Below, piece by piece: positions 26,386 through 33,890 of a stretch of 64,000 nt of DNA. The DNA comes from Thalassovita gelatinovora (lineage in GTDB: Bacteria; Pseudomonadota; Alphaproteobacteria; Rhodobacterales; Rhodobacteraceae). The translations under genes and the position numbers were made by a program. The notes below the pieces were generated by a model. It saw only the letters and a program-made list of their open reading frames with translations, was not told where the DNA came from and did not search any database. The stretch is from the NCBI RefSeq assembly GCF_001458355.1, contig NZ_CYSA01000025.1, positions 156,579 to 220,578 of the forward strand, in the 5' to 3' direction. How positions within the stretch are numbered: position 1 is the stretch's first letter; every line of letters begins with the position of its first letter.

Positions 26386-26694
26386 CCAATTTTGGTTTTT
26401 CAATCATTCGCGCAACTTGAAGCGATTGGTCGCTCTACGGTCCCTCCTGCAAGACGTCGTAAACGGCCCAGAGCTGCCTTTCACCTGCCGATCGGGATGC
26501 TGCGGTGCGGCCCGTCAAACCCGCCATTCGCTGCAGCAGCAAAACTTGAAGCAGCGAAGTCGATGCAAGATCGCTAGTGGGAAAGTCCGTCTTCCGCTTA
26601 GCCCCTCATGGGTGACCTGAGCTAGAAACTGGATTGACCACATGGGCAAGTATTTTACAAAAAAGATAAGAGCACACTGGACTCGGCGAGCTTG
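26386..26694. other. Non-coding interval, possible remnant element
   Basis: About 310 bp without a convincing gene between two cargo genes. Bases 26400-26630 are more GC-rich than the flanks and contain segments (AACGGCCCAGAGCTGCC, AAAGTCCGTCTTCCGC) that resemble dispersed non-coding elements I associate with Roseobacter-type genomes. That resemblance is recalled, not searched. Confidence 0.3.
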
Positions 26695-29055
26695 ATGGCG
26701 GATTTTCGCGACATGTCTATCCAAAGGCCGTTCAAAGTTAGCACACACCTAAAGGACGTAATCGGGCGCGATCTGGTTACGAATGAATTCGTCGCTATTT
26801 TTGAACTCGTAAAGAACTCAGTGGACGCAGGTGCTACCCTGATCCAACTTGAGATAGATCCTGAGTCAGACGCAATTCGGATTGTTGACGATGGCAAAGG
26901 GATGGACGTTGATGACATAGCTGAGAAGTGGTTGTTTGTAGCTTATTCAGCGAAAGCTGACGGCAGCGAAGATGACGGCACCGGAGACTACCGAGATAAG
27001 ATCAAGTCCGTCGGTGGCTACGCAGGCAGCAAAGGTATTGGTAGATTTTCCTGCGATACGTTGGGCTCATCACTGGAACTGTTTTCCAGATCGAAAAAGA
27101 CCTCTTCTACCGCTGTCGGCCTTTCAGTTGATTGGGAAAAATTCGAACTTGATAGCAAGGACGAGTTCAAAAATGTTCTTGTAGACATAGACGAACACAC
27201 TGATTTCCCCAGTTTGGGCGCAGCAACAGCGCCAAATGGCACCGGAACAGTCCTGGAGATCAGTGGACTGCGCCATCACTGGGACGAAGCCAACCTAAAG
27301 AAGTTGCGGGCCTATCTTGCCAAGCTTATCGATCCATTTGGGACCACAGATTCAATCAATGTTGTTACCTATCTCATAGGTTCAGATGAACACGACGAAT
27401 TGAACGGCCCTATTGGCAACAACATTGCAGATGTCCTTCGCGGCAAGACATCACGAATTAAAGTCACCATAGAAAAAGGAAATGTTGTTACTGAGCTCGT
27501 TGATCGTGGTCGCAGAATCTACAAAATCTCAGAACCCAATCCTTATTCGGAATTGGACAGATGTGATGTTTCTGGGGAGGTTTTCTACCTGAATCGAAGC
27601 GCGAAAGCTACATTTGGACATCGCATGAAGGTCACTTCCGTCGAATTTGGAAGTATTTTTCTTTTCTTGAATGGATTTCGAATTTTCCCAATCGGTGAAG
27701 AACGAGACGACACTTTCGGCCTCAACCGAAGAAAGCAGCAGGGCACATCAAGATACCTAGGCACTAGAGATGTCTTAGGCAGGGTCGATGTTGGTGCCCC
27801 TCCGAAGATGTTTCGAGAAGCGTCGAGCCGCGATGCAGGCTTAATCGAAGATGCCAATAGCAGAGCCCTTTTCGACGCCATTCTCGAAAAAATGATCAAG
27901 CGCCTTGAGCGCTATGTTGTTGGGGTGAATTGGAAAGACAAGGCTGATCAGGGGCGAGATACTCCTGAAGGGCTTGAAGGCGATCCAGCGAAGGCCAGAA
28001 TTCTTCAAATCGTCGGAGGTCTTGCCCGCACCAAAGAGTTGGAGATACTAGATTTTGATCAGGACATTCTCGATCTAGCCGATGCCAAGGAAGCCGCCAC
28101 GGAGAAGGCACTGTCAGACCTCATTTCCATCGCGGAAAGAGATGGCGACACAAATCTTTTGAAGCGTATTGAGCAGACCCGCGCAAGAATTGCTGAGCTC
28201 GAAAAAGCGGAAGCAGAAGCTCGCAAAGAGGCAAATCGGGTTGCTGAGGAACGAGCACAATCAGACGCGCGGATTGTTCAGCTTGAAAAGCAATCCCGTT
28301 ATCTCGCGGCTAGCCAAAACTTGGATGCCGAACGTATTCAATTACTTCTGCACCAAGTTAACATTTATTCTGGTCATGTAGCTTCAAGCACCACTCGAGG
28401 ACTAAGCGGTGCTCAAGATGCGATGAAAATGCTTGCTGACGCAGATGAGATGGAACCTGACGATTTTGAAGATTTGGCTGGTGCCCTGAGAAAAATTCTG
28501 CGCACTCTAATGGATGACTTTTCCTATATCCGTCTGGAAAACAATCGTCTTCAGACCATTTCGCGCTTTGCCCCGAATATCAAAGTCGATCTTGAAACAA
28601 GCCATATTCAAGGTGACATTATTGAGTATCTCAACGAGTATTTTGCGGTAATGCTGGCGGACACCGGAAGAGCACCCAGAGTTCACTTTGAGTCCAAAGT
28701 TGATGCGTTGGAGTGCGAGTTTTCACCATTTGACCTTGCGGTCGTCGTCGACAATTTGGTCGATAATGCCAGAAAGGCGAAGGCCCAAGACATCTGGTTC
28801 ATAGCTCAGCCGTCGCAAAGCAAAGGCAAGCTTGAGCTTCGGGTAAGTGATGATGGCCAGGGTTTCGATCTTGATAGAATTGATCGAGATCGGGTTTTTG
28901 AAAAACACTATACTGGTACACACAACGGGACCGGCCTTGGCCTATTTCATGTAGCGCAAGTTCTTGAAGAGATGGGTGGGGGAATTCGGTTCGATCCGAA
29001 ATCTGACACCGTTCGAGCTGATTTCATTATTACAATTCCGGAGAAAGCCAAGTGA
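26695..29055 (+). CDS. Dual-ATPase sensor: N-terminal Hsp90/MutL-type HATPase, coiled coil, C-terminal histidine-kinase-like HATPase
   Basis: A 786-residue cytoplasmic protein with no membrane segment. The N-terminal GHKL ATPase has the N box IFELVKNSVDAG (Glu37, Asn41), the G1 box VDDGKGMD (65-71) and GSKGIGRF (111-118). A long Glu/Ala/Lys-rich coiled coil lies near residues 460-550. The C-terminal third resembles a sensor kinase: a possible phospho-acceptor in LLHQVNIYSGHV, N box VVDNLVDNARKA, G1 DDGQGFD and G2 GTGLGLF. The stop overlaps the GTG start of a receiver-domain gene, so they form one unit. Two GHKL modules in one chain joined to a receiver protein fit a defence-type sensor rather than housekeeping signalling; the role is inference. 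The ATG at 26695 follows GGCGAG; an ATG at 26713 is an alternative. Confidence 0.82.
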   Translation: MADFRDMSIQRPFKVSTHLKDVIGRDLVTNEFVAIFELVKNSVDAGATLIQLEIDPESDAIRIVDDGKGMDVDDIAEKWLFVAYSAKADGSEDDGTGDYRDKIKSVGGYAGSKGIGRFSCDTLGSSLELFSRSKKTSSTAVGLSVDWEKFELDSKDEFKNVLVDIDEHTDFPSLGAATAPNGTGTVLEISGLRHHWDEANLKKLRAYLAKLIDPFGTTDSINVVTYLIGSDEHDELNGPIGNNIADVLRGKTSRIKVTIEKGNVVTELVDRGRRIYKISEPNPYSELDRCDVSGEVFYLNRSAKATFGHRMKVTSVEFGSIFLFLNGFRIFPIGEERDDTFGLNRRKQQGTSRYLGTRDVLGRVDVGAPPKMFREASSRDAGLIEDANSRALFDAILEKMIKRLERYVVGVNWKDKADQGRDTPEGLEGDPAKARILQIVGGLARTKELEILDFDQDILDLADAKEAATEKALSDLISIAERDGDTNLLKRIEQTRARIAELEKAEAEARKEANRVAEERAQSDARIVQLEKQSRYLAASQNLDAERIQLLLHQVNIYSGHVASSTTRGLSGAQDAMKMLADADEMEPDDFEDLAGALRKILRTLMDDFSYIRLENNRLQTISRFAPNIKVDLETSHIQGDIIEYLNEYFAVMLADTGRAPRVHFESKVDALECEFSPFDLAVVVDNLVDNARKAKAQDIWFIAQPSQSKGKLELRVSDDGQGFDLDRIDRDRVFEKHYTGTHNGTGLGLFHVAQVLEEMGGGIRFDPKSDTVRADFIITIPEKAK

Positions 29056-29981
29056 AGCTCCAGTTCGGGTTATTGTGGATCGAGGATAACTTTTCGCCAC
29101 AAGAAGAAGAAGAGATACGTCGAGGCGCAGCTGATGCCGGTTTCGAGCTTGAAATTACCGTTTCAGTGGATGGCGCTGACATAGTGGAGTTAGCCAAGCG
29201 CCAGCGAAGCTATCACGCTTTTGACTTGGTACTTCTCGATCTCGGGCTTGCCGGAGGTGTCCGAGGTGATGAACTGGCCCCGGAGATACGTCGATTGTTT
29301 CGCTCGACACCAATTCTATTCTACAGCAGCGGCGATACTGAGGCGGGCCTGCGGGACCGGATGGCGAAAGACCGGATCGAAGGTGTCTTTTGTGCTAACC
29401 GGGACAACTTTACCGCTCGAGCAAGTGAGTTGATTCAGGACTACGCTCATACGCTCAACAGATTGTCGGGAATGCGTGGGTTGGCGATGGAGGTTGTTGC
29501 TGAAGTTGATGTGATTTGCAGGAAGGTTATCTTGGAGCTAGCTGTCGGGGACGCGGAGGGGATTGCGACTAGCTTCCTTGATAAAGCGGTTTGCGACCAG
29601 TCAGCGGCAAACCTTGCAAAATTCCCAGCGCAGACCAACCTATCCGAACGAATTGATCATCCAGCTACCGACAGTATGAAATCCTTCAACCTATTTAGGG
29701 AGTTGCTCCGGAAACACATTGCGAGCATGCCCGACGGAGAGGCAAAAGACGAGCTCAGAGCACTTCGGGCGGCAACAAAAAACTACCGCGATAGCGTCTT
29801 AGAAGTCCGCAACGTCTTGGGCCACGCTCTTGAAACACGTAATGACAAAGGTTGGCTAATTCTAGATCGAAACGGGAAGCCTTTCATGACCGTCGACGAC
29901 TTCCCAGGCCATCGGAGCACCTTCCTTAGTCAATTGAGAGCTGTCCGGCAGATTTCTGATATCTTGATCACGAAGGACTGA
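29052..29981 (+). CDS. Receiver-domain protein with C-terminal helical Rx4H (HEPN-like) domain
   Basis: A 309-residue protein starting at a GTG that overlaps the sensor stop (GTGA). Residues 4-125 form a receiver: acidic pair Glu11-Asp12, phospho-acceptor Asp63 in VLLDLGL, and Ser92 in LFYSSGD. The Lys expected after beta-strand 5 is missing (GVFCANRDNF), so it is atypical. Residues 140-309 are mainly helical and carry RNVLGH (Arg253, His258), the Rx4H pattern of HEPN ribonucleases. There is no DNA-binding output domain. My reading is that the sensor kinase controls an RNase effector that could arrest growth during infection. HEPN assignment is from motif and helical content only. The last 120 bp overlap the convergent methyltransferase gene. 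Confidence 0.78.
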   Translation: MKLQFGLLWIEDNFSPQEEEEIRRGAADAGFELEITVSVDGADIVELAKRQRSYHAFDLVLLDLGLAGGVRGDELAPEIRRLFRSTPILFYSSGDTEAGLRDRMAKDRIEGVFCANRDNFTARASELIQDYAHTLNRLSGMRGLAMEVVAEVDVICRKVILELAVGDAEGIATSFLDKAVCDQSAANLAKFPAQTNLSERIDHPATDSMKSFNLFRELLRKHIASMPDGEAKDELRALRAATKNYRDSVLEVRNVLGHALETRNDKGWLILDRNGKPFMTVDDFPGHRSTFLSQLRAVRQISDILITKD

Positions 29982-31169
29982 TGCGATGGTTTCACCAATA
30001 GCTCTTGCCAGAAGCGGCGGGACCGCATTCCCAACCTGAGTGTACCGTGGACAATCGTACTTCCTTCGGTGCCCCCCAGTTGTATACGGGCCGCAGAACT
30101 TAAACCAATCCGGAAAAGACTGTATCCGGGCGTGCTCACGAACGGTCATTGTTCTAGGCTCACTGTAGTGGACAAGATCATCTGGTAGCGTCGTGATGGT
30201 CGGAGCAGGTTGAGTAGGGTCTAACGGGGTAATCGAGCGCTTTTTGATCCTAAAACGTTCCCGATCTTCTGGGGAAATGCATTGTCCAAGAGGACAGTTT
30301 TCTAAAATGTCTTTAAATCGTTCCACTAGGCGATCAGAGTGTCTTGCCAGCCTCATATCCGACGGCTTGCCAGGCCAACCATCTCTCATCAAGCGCAGAT
30401 ATGCGGACTTTGTTTTTGGGGCTTTGTAGTCCAAAGCCTTAAACCCACGCGATCCAAAGTCTGGGTCATCGATTAGAACACCAGTTCGGGTCTCCAAATC
30501 AGACAACGCTTCGAAAGTAGATGTCGGTTTCAGACTAAGGCCGAGCTTCTGTAAGAAGTGTTTTCTGCCTACTTTAAGCCGCTCTACAGGGTTTACCCCC
30601 GGCAAGGACCCTTTTTCGATACCTATAAGCAGGTATCTTGGCCTTCGCTGTGGCACCCCATAGTCTGAGGCTAGAACGATTGTTTCAAAAGCATCGTAGC
30701 CAAGCTCATCCAACTTTGCCTTGGCAAAGTTTGGATAGTTACCGTGCGCTTCGTGAGGCATTGAGGCAAAACCTTGGACGTTCTCTAATAGAACAGCTCG
30801 TGGTCGCACCAAATCGACGAAAGCAAAATAGGCGTTGATCATCTGACTTCGAGGATCTGAAGGGTCTCGCCGTCCATTCATGCTGAAGCCTTGGCAAGGC
30901 GGACCGCCTGCTACGAGGTCAACTCTCCCACGAAGCTGCTTCAATTCAGCGTTCTTGCCACCTACAACATCGAGAATGTCATGCGCGCTCTGATCGAGCC
31001 ATTTGGGCCATCTCTGCTGGTAGTCTTTCCCGACGACTAGGTTGCGATGATAGGTAGCATAAGCGTGGGGGTGAGCCTCGATTGCAAACAAGTGCTTAAA
31101 GCCTGCTTGCCCCAGGCCCAACGACAGCCCGCCGCATCCTGCAAAAAGATCGATGCAAGTATAGTTCAT
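29862..31169 (-). CDS. DNA (cytosine-5)-methyltransferase (Dcm/M.HpaII-like)
   Basis: A 435-residue m5C methyltransferase with all main motifs in the usual order: I IDLFAGCGGLSLGLG, IV GGPPCQGFS with catalytic Cys92, VI LLENVQGF (Glu129), VIII QRRPRYLL, a target-recognition region of about 150 residues, then IX REHARIQSFP and X QVGNAVPP. The ATG at 31169 gives the family start MNYTCIDLF; an upstream in-frame extension is unlikely. No restriction endonuclease gene is adjacent, so it is either solitary (as in many phages) or the modification part of a system with the convergent ATPase and receiver genes. Its C-terminal 40 codons lie antisense to the receiver gene. Confidence 0.93.
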   Translation of the reverse strand: MNYTCIDLFAGCGGLSLGLGQAGFKHLFAIEAHPHAYATYHRNLVVGKDYQQRWPKWLDQSAHDILDVVGGKNAELKQLRGRVDLVAGGPPCQGFSMNGRRDPSDPRSQMINAYFAFVDLVRPRAVLLENVQGFASMPHEAHGNYPNFAKAKLDELGYDAFETIVLASDYGVPQRRPRYLLIGIEKGSLPGVNPVERLKVGRKHFLQKLGLSLKPTSTFEALSDLETRTGVLIDDPDFGSRGFKALDYKAPKTKSAYLRLMRDGWPGKPSDMRLARHSDRLVERFKDILENCPLGQCISPEDRERFRIKKRSITPLDPTQPAPTITTLPDDLVHYSEPRTMTVREHARIQSFPDWFKFCGPYTTGGHRRKYDCPRYTQVGNAVPPLLARAIGETIASVLRDQDIRNLPDSSQLTKEGAPMAWEVVDGHERLPVSI

Positions 31170-31485
31170 TGCAGCCTTATACAAGCTGTTTGCACTTGAT
31201 GTCCAGGTTCTAGCACTTGATGTGTTCCTGAATTCTTGTCTGACAACCAAGATGTTACCTTAACGAGCATGCTCCGTGGTGCGCAGGCAATTTTGACCAC
31301 GAAATGACAATGGCTTTTAAGCGACGGCCTTGCAAGCAGCGGATATCAGTTCTTACAAAACCGGTTGCACACTGACACCGCCAGTTCGTCACAAATCAAC
31401 TTGAAAAGTCCGCTTAATATAGTTCCACTTTGATTTCGCACTCGCAGCGAATTCACACTTCCCGCCCATCCCCGCCCCCCCTGGG
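31170..31485. other. Intergenic junction between cargo and phage lysis genes
   Basis: About 316 bp with no supported gene. It marks the change from A/T-rich cargo to GC-rich phage DNA near 31440. It must contain the promoter of the methyltransferase gene (minus strand). No clear terminator is visible after the lysis operon. Confidence 0.5.
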
Positions 31486-31848
31486 TCACTTAACGCCGCG
31501 CCGCGCCATCCGGTCGCGGATCTCATCTGCCAGCGCGGCTCCGGCCATGCCGACCGCCAGAATGGCGATGATCCACACCCAGGGCGGTGCTTCGTTATGC
31601 ACCGTGACGGATTGAACCGCCTCGGCGCGCACTCCGGTTTCACCAGCGCTCTGCTCAATCGAGCGCGCCTGTGGCCGGACGATCTTCTGATCGGTGACGG
31701 CGGTCTGCCCGATCGCCTGCACATTGGTCCGGCCCCCCTGCCCGTTCGCCGCGACGTTCGGGCCGCCGCCGGTCAGCAGTTTGACCGCGGTGGACGGGCT
31801 GCAACCCGCGACCGACAGGACCAGCGAAAGCGCGATCCAGCGGATCAC
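31486..31848 (-). CDS. Predicted unimolecular spanin-type lipoprotein
   Basis: A 120-residue protein starting at a GTG one base after the endolysin stop. The N-terminus is a lipoprotein signal with lipobox VAGC at residues 13-16, the middle is a short periplasmic stretch rich in Gln, Ala and Val, and the C-terminus has a transmembrane segment (WVWIIAILAVGMAGAALA) and a basic tail. An outer-membrane lipid anchor plus a C-terminal inner-membrane helix is the topology of u-spanins, which fuse the two membranes in the last step of phage lysis. Its position beside endolysin and holin supports the call. Confidence 0.72.
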   Translation of the reverse strand: MIRWIALSLVLSVAGCSPSTAVKLLTGGGPNVAANGQGGRTNVQAIGQTAVTDQKIVRPQARSIEQSAGETGVRAEAVQSVTVHNEAPPWVWIIAILAVGMAGAALADEIRDRMARRGVK

Positions 31849-31849
31849 C

Positions 31850-32578
31850 TCACGCCTCGTTCACGCTGAGAACCGCGCCGGACGCGTCCAGCACCGGCAA
31901 GGGGCGCTGATAGGCGGCGGGCCATGTCGCGGGCCAGCGCCGCGCCAGAACGCGGCTGGCCGCCATCCAGCTATCGCGGATCATGTCACCCTGGTTGCCG
32001 CCCCGGATCCGGTAGCGACTGCCGTCCGCGCTGCGCCCGATGGCAAAGCCGACATGCCCACCCTTGCCCCGGCTGAACACGAAGACCGCGCCGTAAACGT
32101 CCCGGCATGCGATCCCGAACCCGGTGAAGTTTCGCGCCCAATACGGGTTTGCATCCAGCCGGTCGGGCCAAGCTTCATCCGGTAGCGCCTTTTTCAGAGC
32201 CGTGGCGGCGGCATCGCCGCACCATGGAAACTGTGCCGGATCGCCCAAAGTGGCCCCGTCAGAGCGCAGCCAGGCGCGCACGGCGGCATTGTCGCGGACC
32301 TCGTGCAGACCGATGAATTTGGAAATCTCGACCAGCCACGGCGGTTCCGGCGCGGTGTCTGGGCCGAACCGGGTCGGCATCGCCTCGACCACGGCACCCT
32401 GCAACGCGGCCAGCGTGATCGGCCCAACATAGGGCCGTTGACGGAACCCGATCCGGCGCTTGAACGCAACGATCGCGGCGTCGGTTTTCGGCCCCTTGAT
32501 CCCATCGATCGGGCCGGGATTGAAGCCAAGCGTTTTTAGCGCGCGCTGCAGCCAGCGCACGTCGAATGTCTGTGACAT
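31850..32578 (-). CDS. Endolysin: peptidoglycan-binding domain plus CHAP/NlpC-like amidase-peptidase (TIGR02594 type)
   Basis: A 242-residue cell-wall hydrolase. GAGGATC precedes the ATG. Residues 5-60 are a PG_binding_1 domain (LQRALKTLGFNPGPIDGIKGPKT). Residues 80-225 are a cysteine peptidase-like domain with Cys120 in PWCGDAA, His175 in GGHVGFAIG, and GGNQGD shortly after, the TIGR02594 layout. No signal peptide is present, so release should need a holin. It lies between a small membrane protein and the spanin gene. Confidence 0.9.
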   Translation of the reverse strand: MSQTFDVRWLQRALKTLGFNPGPIDGIKGPKTDAAIVAFKRRIGFRQRPYVGPITLAALQGAVVEAMPTRFGPDTAPEPPWLVEISKFIGLHEVRDNAAVRAWLRSDGATLGDPAQFPWCGDAAATALKKALPDEAWPDRLDANPYWARNFTGFGIACRDVYGAVFVFSRGKGGHVGFAIGRSADGSRYRIRGGNQGDMIRDSWMAASRVLARRWPATWPAAYQRPLPVLDASGAVLSVNEA

Positions 32579-32587
32579 GTCAGATCC

Positions 32588-32707
32588 TCAGTTGATGAAA
32601 AGCGGCAGGACCAGCAGCAGGATCAGCCCGATCGACAAGCCAATCCGCAAGGTGCGCCACATGTCCGATGCCGGATCGGTTTTTTCCCGGCGGATGTGAT
32701 GGCGCAT
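32588..32707 (-). CDS. Small membrane protein of the lysis cassette
   Basis: A 39-residue single-pass membrane protein: a basic N-terminus (MRHHIRREKTDP) then IGLSIGLILLLVLPLFIN. Its ATG overlaps the stop of the upstream holin-like gene as TGATG, so it is translationally coupled, and the endolysin gene starts 9 bp after it. It may be a second holin, an antiholin, or a lysis accessory protein. Confidence 0.6.
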   Translation of the reverse strand: MRHHIRREKTDPASDMWRTLRIGLSIGLILLLVLPLFIN

Positions 32708-33036
32708 CAGTCTTCCGCCGTCGTGATGGTTTTGCCTTCGATCATCCGTTCGATGATGGTGACAGCTATCAGCCCGACGATGAATGCCGCCGCGCAGAGC
32801 GTCCCCAGGGCGGTTTCCATGCCATCCGGCAGATCGCCGATCCATGGCCGGGCCAGCATCGGGCCAAGAACGCCGACGCCGAAGGCCGTGGCCCCGCCGA
32901 TAAAGCTGACCCGCAGACCTTCGCGCCATGTGGTTCGGATCGTAGCCGATCGAACCATGCCGCCCAGGACGCCGAAAAAGGTCAGTAGCGCCCCGCGCTG
33001 GTTGAAGATTTGAGCGAACAAGTTCGGGTCATCCAT
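32707..33036 (-). CDS. Holin-like membrane protein
   Basis: A 109-residue protein whose start at 33036 follows GGGGGTAGGG. It has about three hydrophobic segments: GALLTFFGVLGGMV, VSFIGGATAFGVGVLGPML and LGTLCAAAFIVGLIAVTII, and a charged C-terminus (ERMIEGKTITTAED). Size, topology and position just upstream of a small membrane protein and endolysin fit a phage holin. It is the first gene after a strong terminator, so the lysis genes should have their own promoter or depend on antitermination. Confidence 0.7.
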   Translation of the reverse strand: MDDPNLFAQIFNQRGALLTFFGVLGGMVRSATIRTTWREGLRVSFIGGATAFGVGVLGPMLARPWIGDLPDGMETALGTLCAAAFIVGLIAVTIIERMIEGKTITTAED

Positions 33037-33053
33037 CGGCCCTACCCCCTCAT

Positions 33054-33077
33054 AAAAAAACCGGCCACAGGGCCGGT
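33054..33077 (-). terminator. Intrinsic terminator between tail fibre and lysis genes
   Basis: Minus-strand stem ACCGGCC / GGCCGGT with a 3-4 base loop, followed by seven T. It comes 43 bp after the stop of the 33120-33878 gene and ends 18 bp before the holin-like ATG. Confidence 0.85.
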
Positions 33078-33119
33078 GCATCTGGTGACTGGTAATGCAG
33101 CACAACGGCTCAGAGCCTG

Positions 33120-33878
33120 TTACAGCCGGAAATGAGATTTCGCGTAGTTGTCGAACAAATCCCGCAAATAGGTCTTATCCCACAAGTCTGCATTCCAGAT
33201 TGCCAGCGACCCCACGTACCCCTTGAAAAAATTACCCCCTGTACCAGAGCTGCCCAAGGTGGCATCACCGTTCGGCGGCGTCAGGCGAGACCCGGCAATG
33301 TCGTCCTGTGCAGAGATGGCCCCCGAAATGATCGATGCAAGCGCCGCGATGGTGTCAGCCGTGACGTGGACGATTGTCGCGCTAACGGCGATGTTTGGGA
33401 TATTCACAGACACGTCATTATTGTACGCGCGCATTGTATAGTTCGCATGGTAGACGTTCGGGCCGCTGTCACTGGTATCTGTCAAGATGATCTTGGACGT
33501 CCCATCATTGGACGTTTCAAAGAAGACCATCGACGCCGACCAGCGCGGGGCACCAGTGAACAGACCGACGCTTTGCATAGTGTTGGCAATACCGTCGAAA
33601 TACAGCCCCGCACGTGTACCAAACGCCCCGTCGATATATGTTGGCCTGGCCGTAGTTGCTGCTGTCCAGTCGAGACCGTTTTTAACGCCAACGAGATTTG
33701 CACACCGATTAGTGTCCTCCAGCGTCATCCGGCTGGTGTCGGTGGCGTCGAAGAATTCGCGCAGTTCCGGTTGGGCAAGCATTTGCGCTTCGGCGGCGCT
33801 GCTGCTGTATTCGGTCAATGTCGGGAGATCCACACCAGCAGGCAGATCGACGTTGAATTCAAACTTAGCTCCGGTCAT
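33120..33878 (-). CDS. Phage tail-fibre-associated LamG/concanavalin-like protein
   Basis: A 252-residue protein, probably a receptor-binding or tail-fibre accessory subunit. The central part is beta-rich with a lectin-like pattern: GLYFDGIANTMQSVG, WSASMVFFETSNDGTSKIILTDTSD in pieces, then GTGGNFFKGYVGSLAIWNADLWD near the C-terminus, which matches the last strands of LamG-type jellyrolls in phage tail proteins. GGAACC lies upstream of the ATG. It follows the esterase-bearing fibre gene by 12 bp and is the last structural gene before a terminator. Confidence 0.6.
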   Translation of the reverse strand: MTGAKFEFNVDLPAGVDLPTLTEYSSSAAEAQMLAQPELREFFDATDTSRMTLEDTNRCANLVGVKNGLDWTAATTARPTYIDGAFGTRAGLYFDGIANTMQSVGLFTGAPRWSASMVFFETSNDGTSKIILTDTSDSGPNVYHANYTMRAYNNDVSVNIPNIAVSATIVHVTADTIAALASIISGAISAQDDIAGSRLTPPNGDATLGSSGTGGNFFKGYVGSLAIWNADLWDKTYLRDLFDNYAKSHFRL

Positions 33879-33890
33879 TTTTTAGGTTCC

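Noticed and set aside
26186-26620. A 144-codon frame between two cargo genes
   Set aside because: It overlaps the small membrane gene in another frame and then runs through the GC-rich non-coding patch; Cys/Arg-rich, no domain.
26695-31169. Classical type II restriction-modification system
   Set aside because: A methyltransferase is present, but no gene with a nuclease motif of PD-(D/E)XK, HNH or PLD type is visible beside it; the neighbours are ATPase and receiver proteins.
31170-31485. Possible gene at the cargo/phage boundary
   Set aside because: Only short frames without ribosome-binding sites are present.
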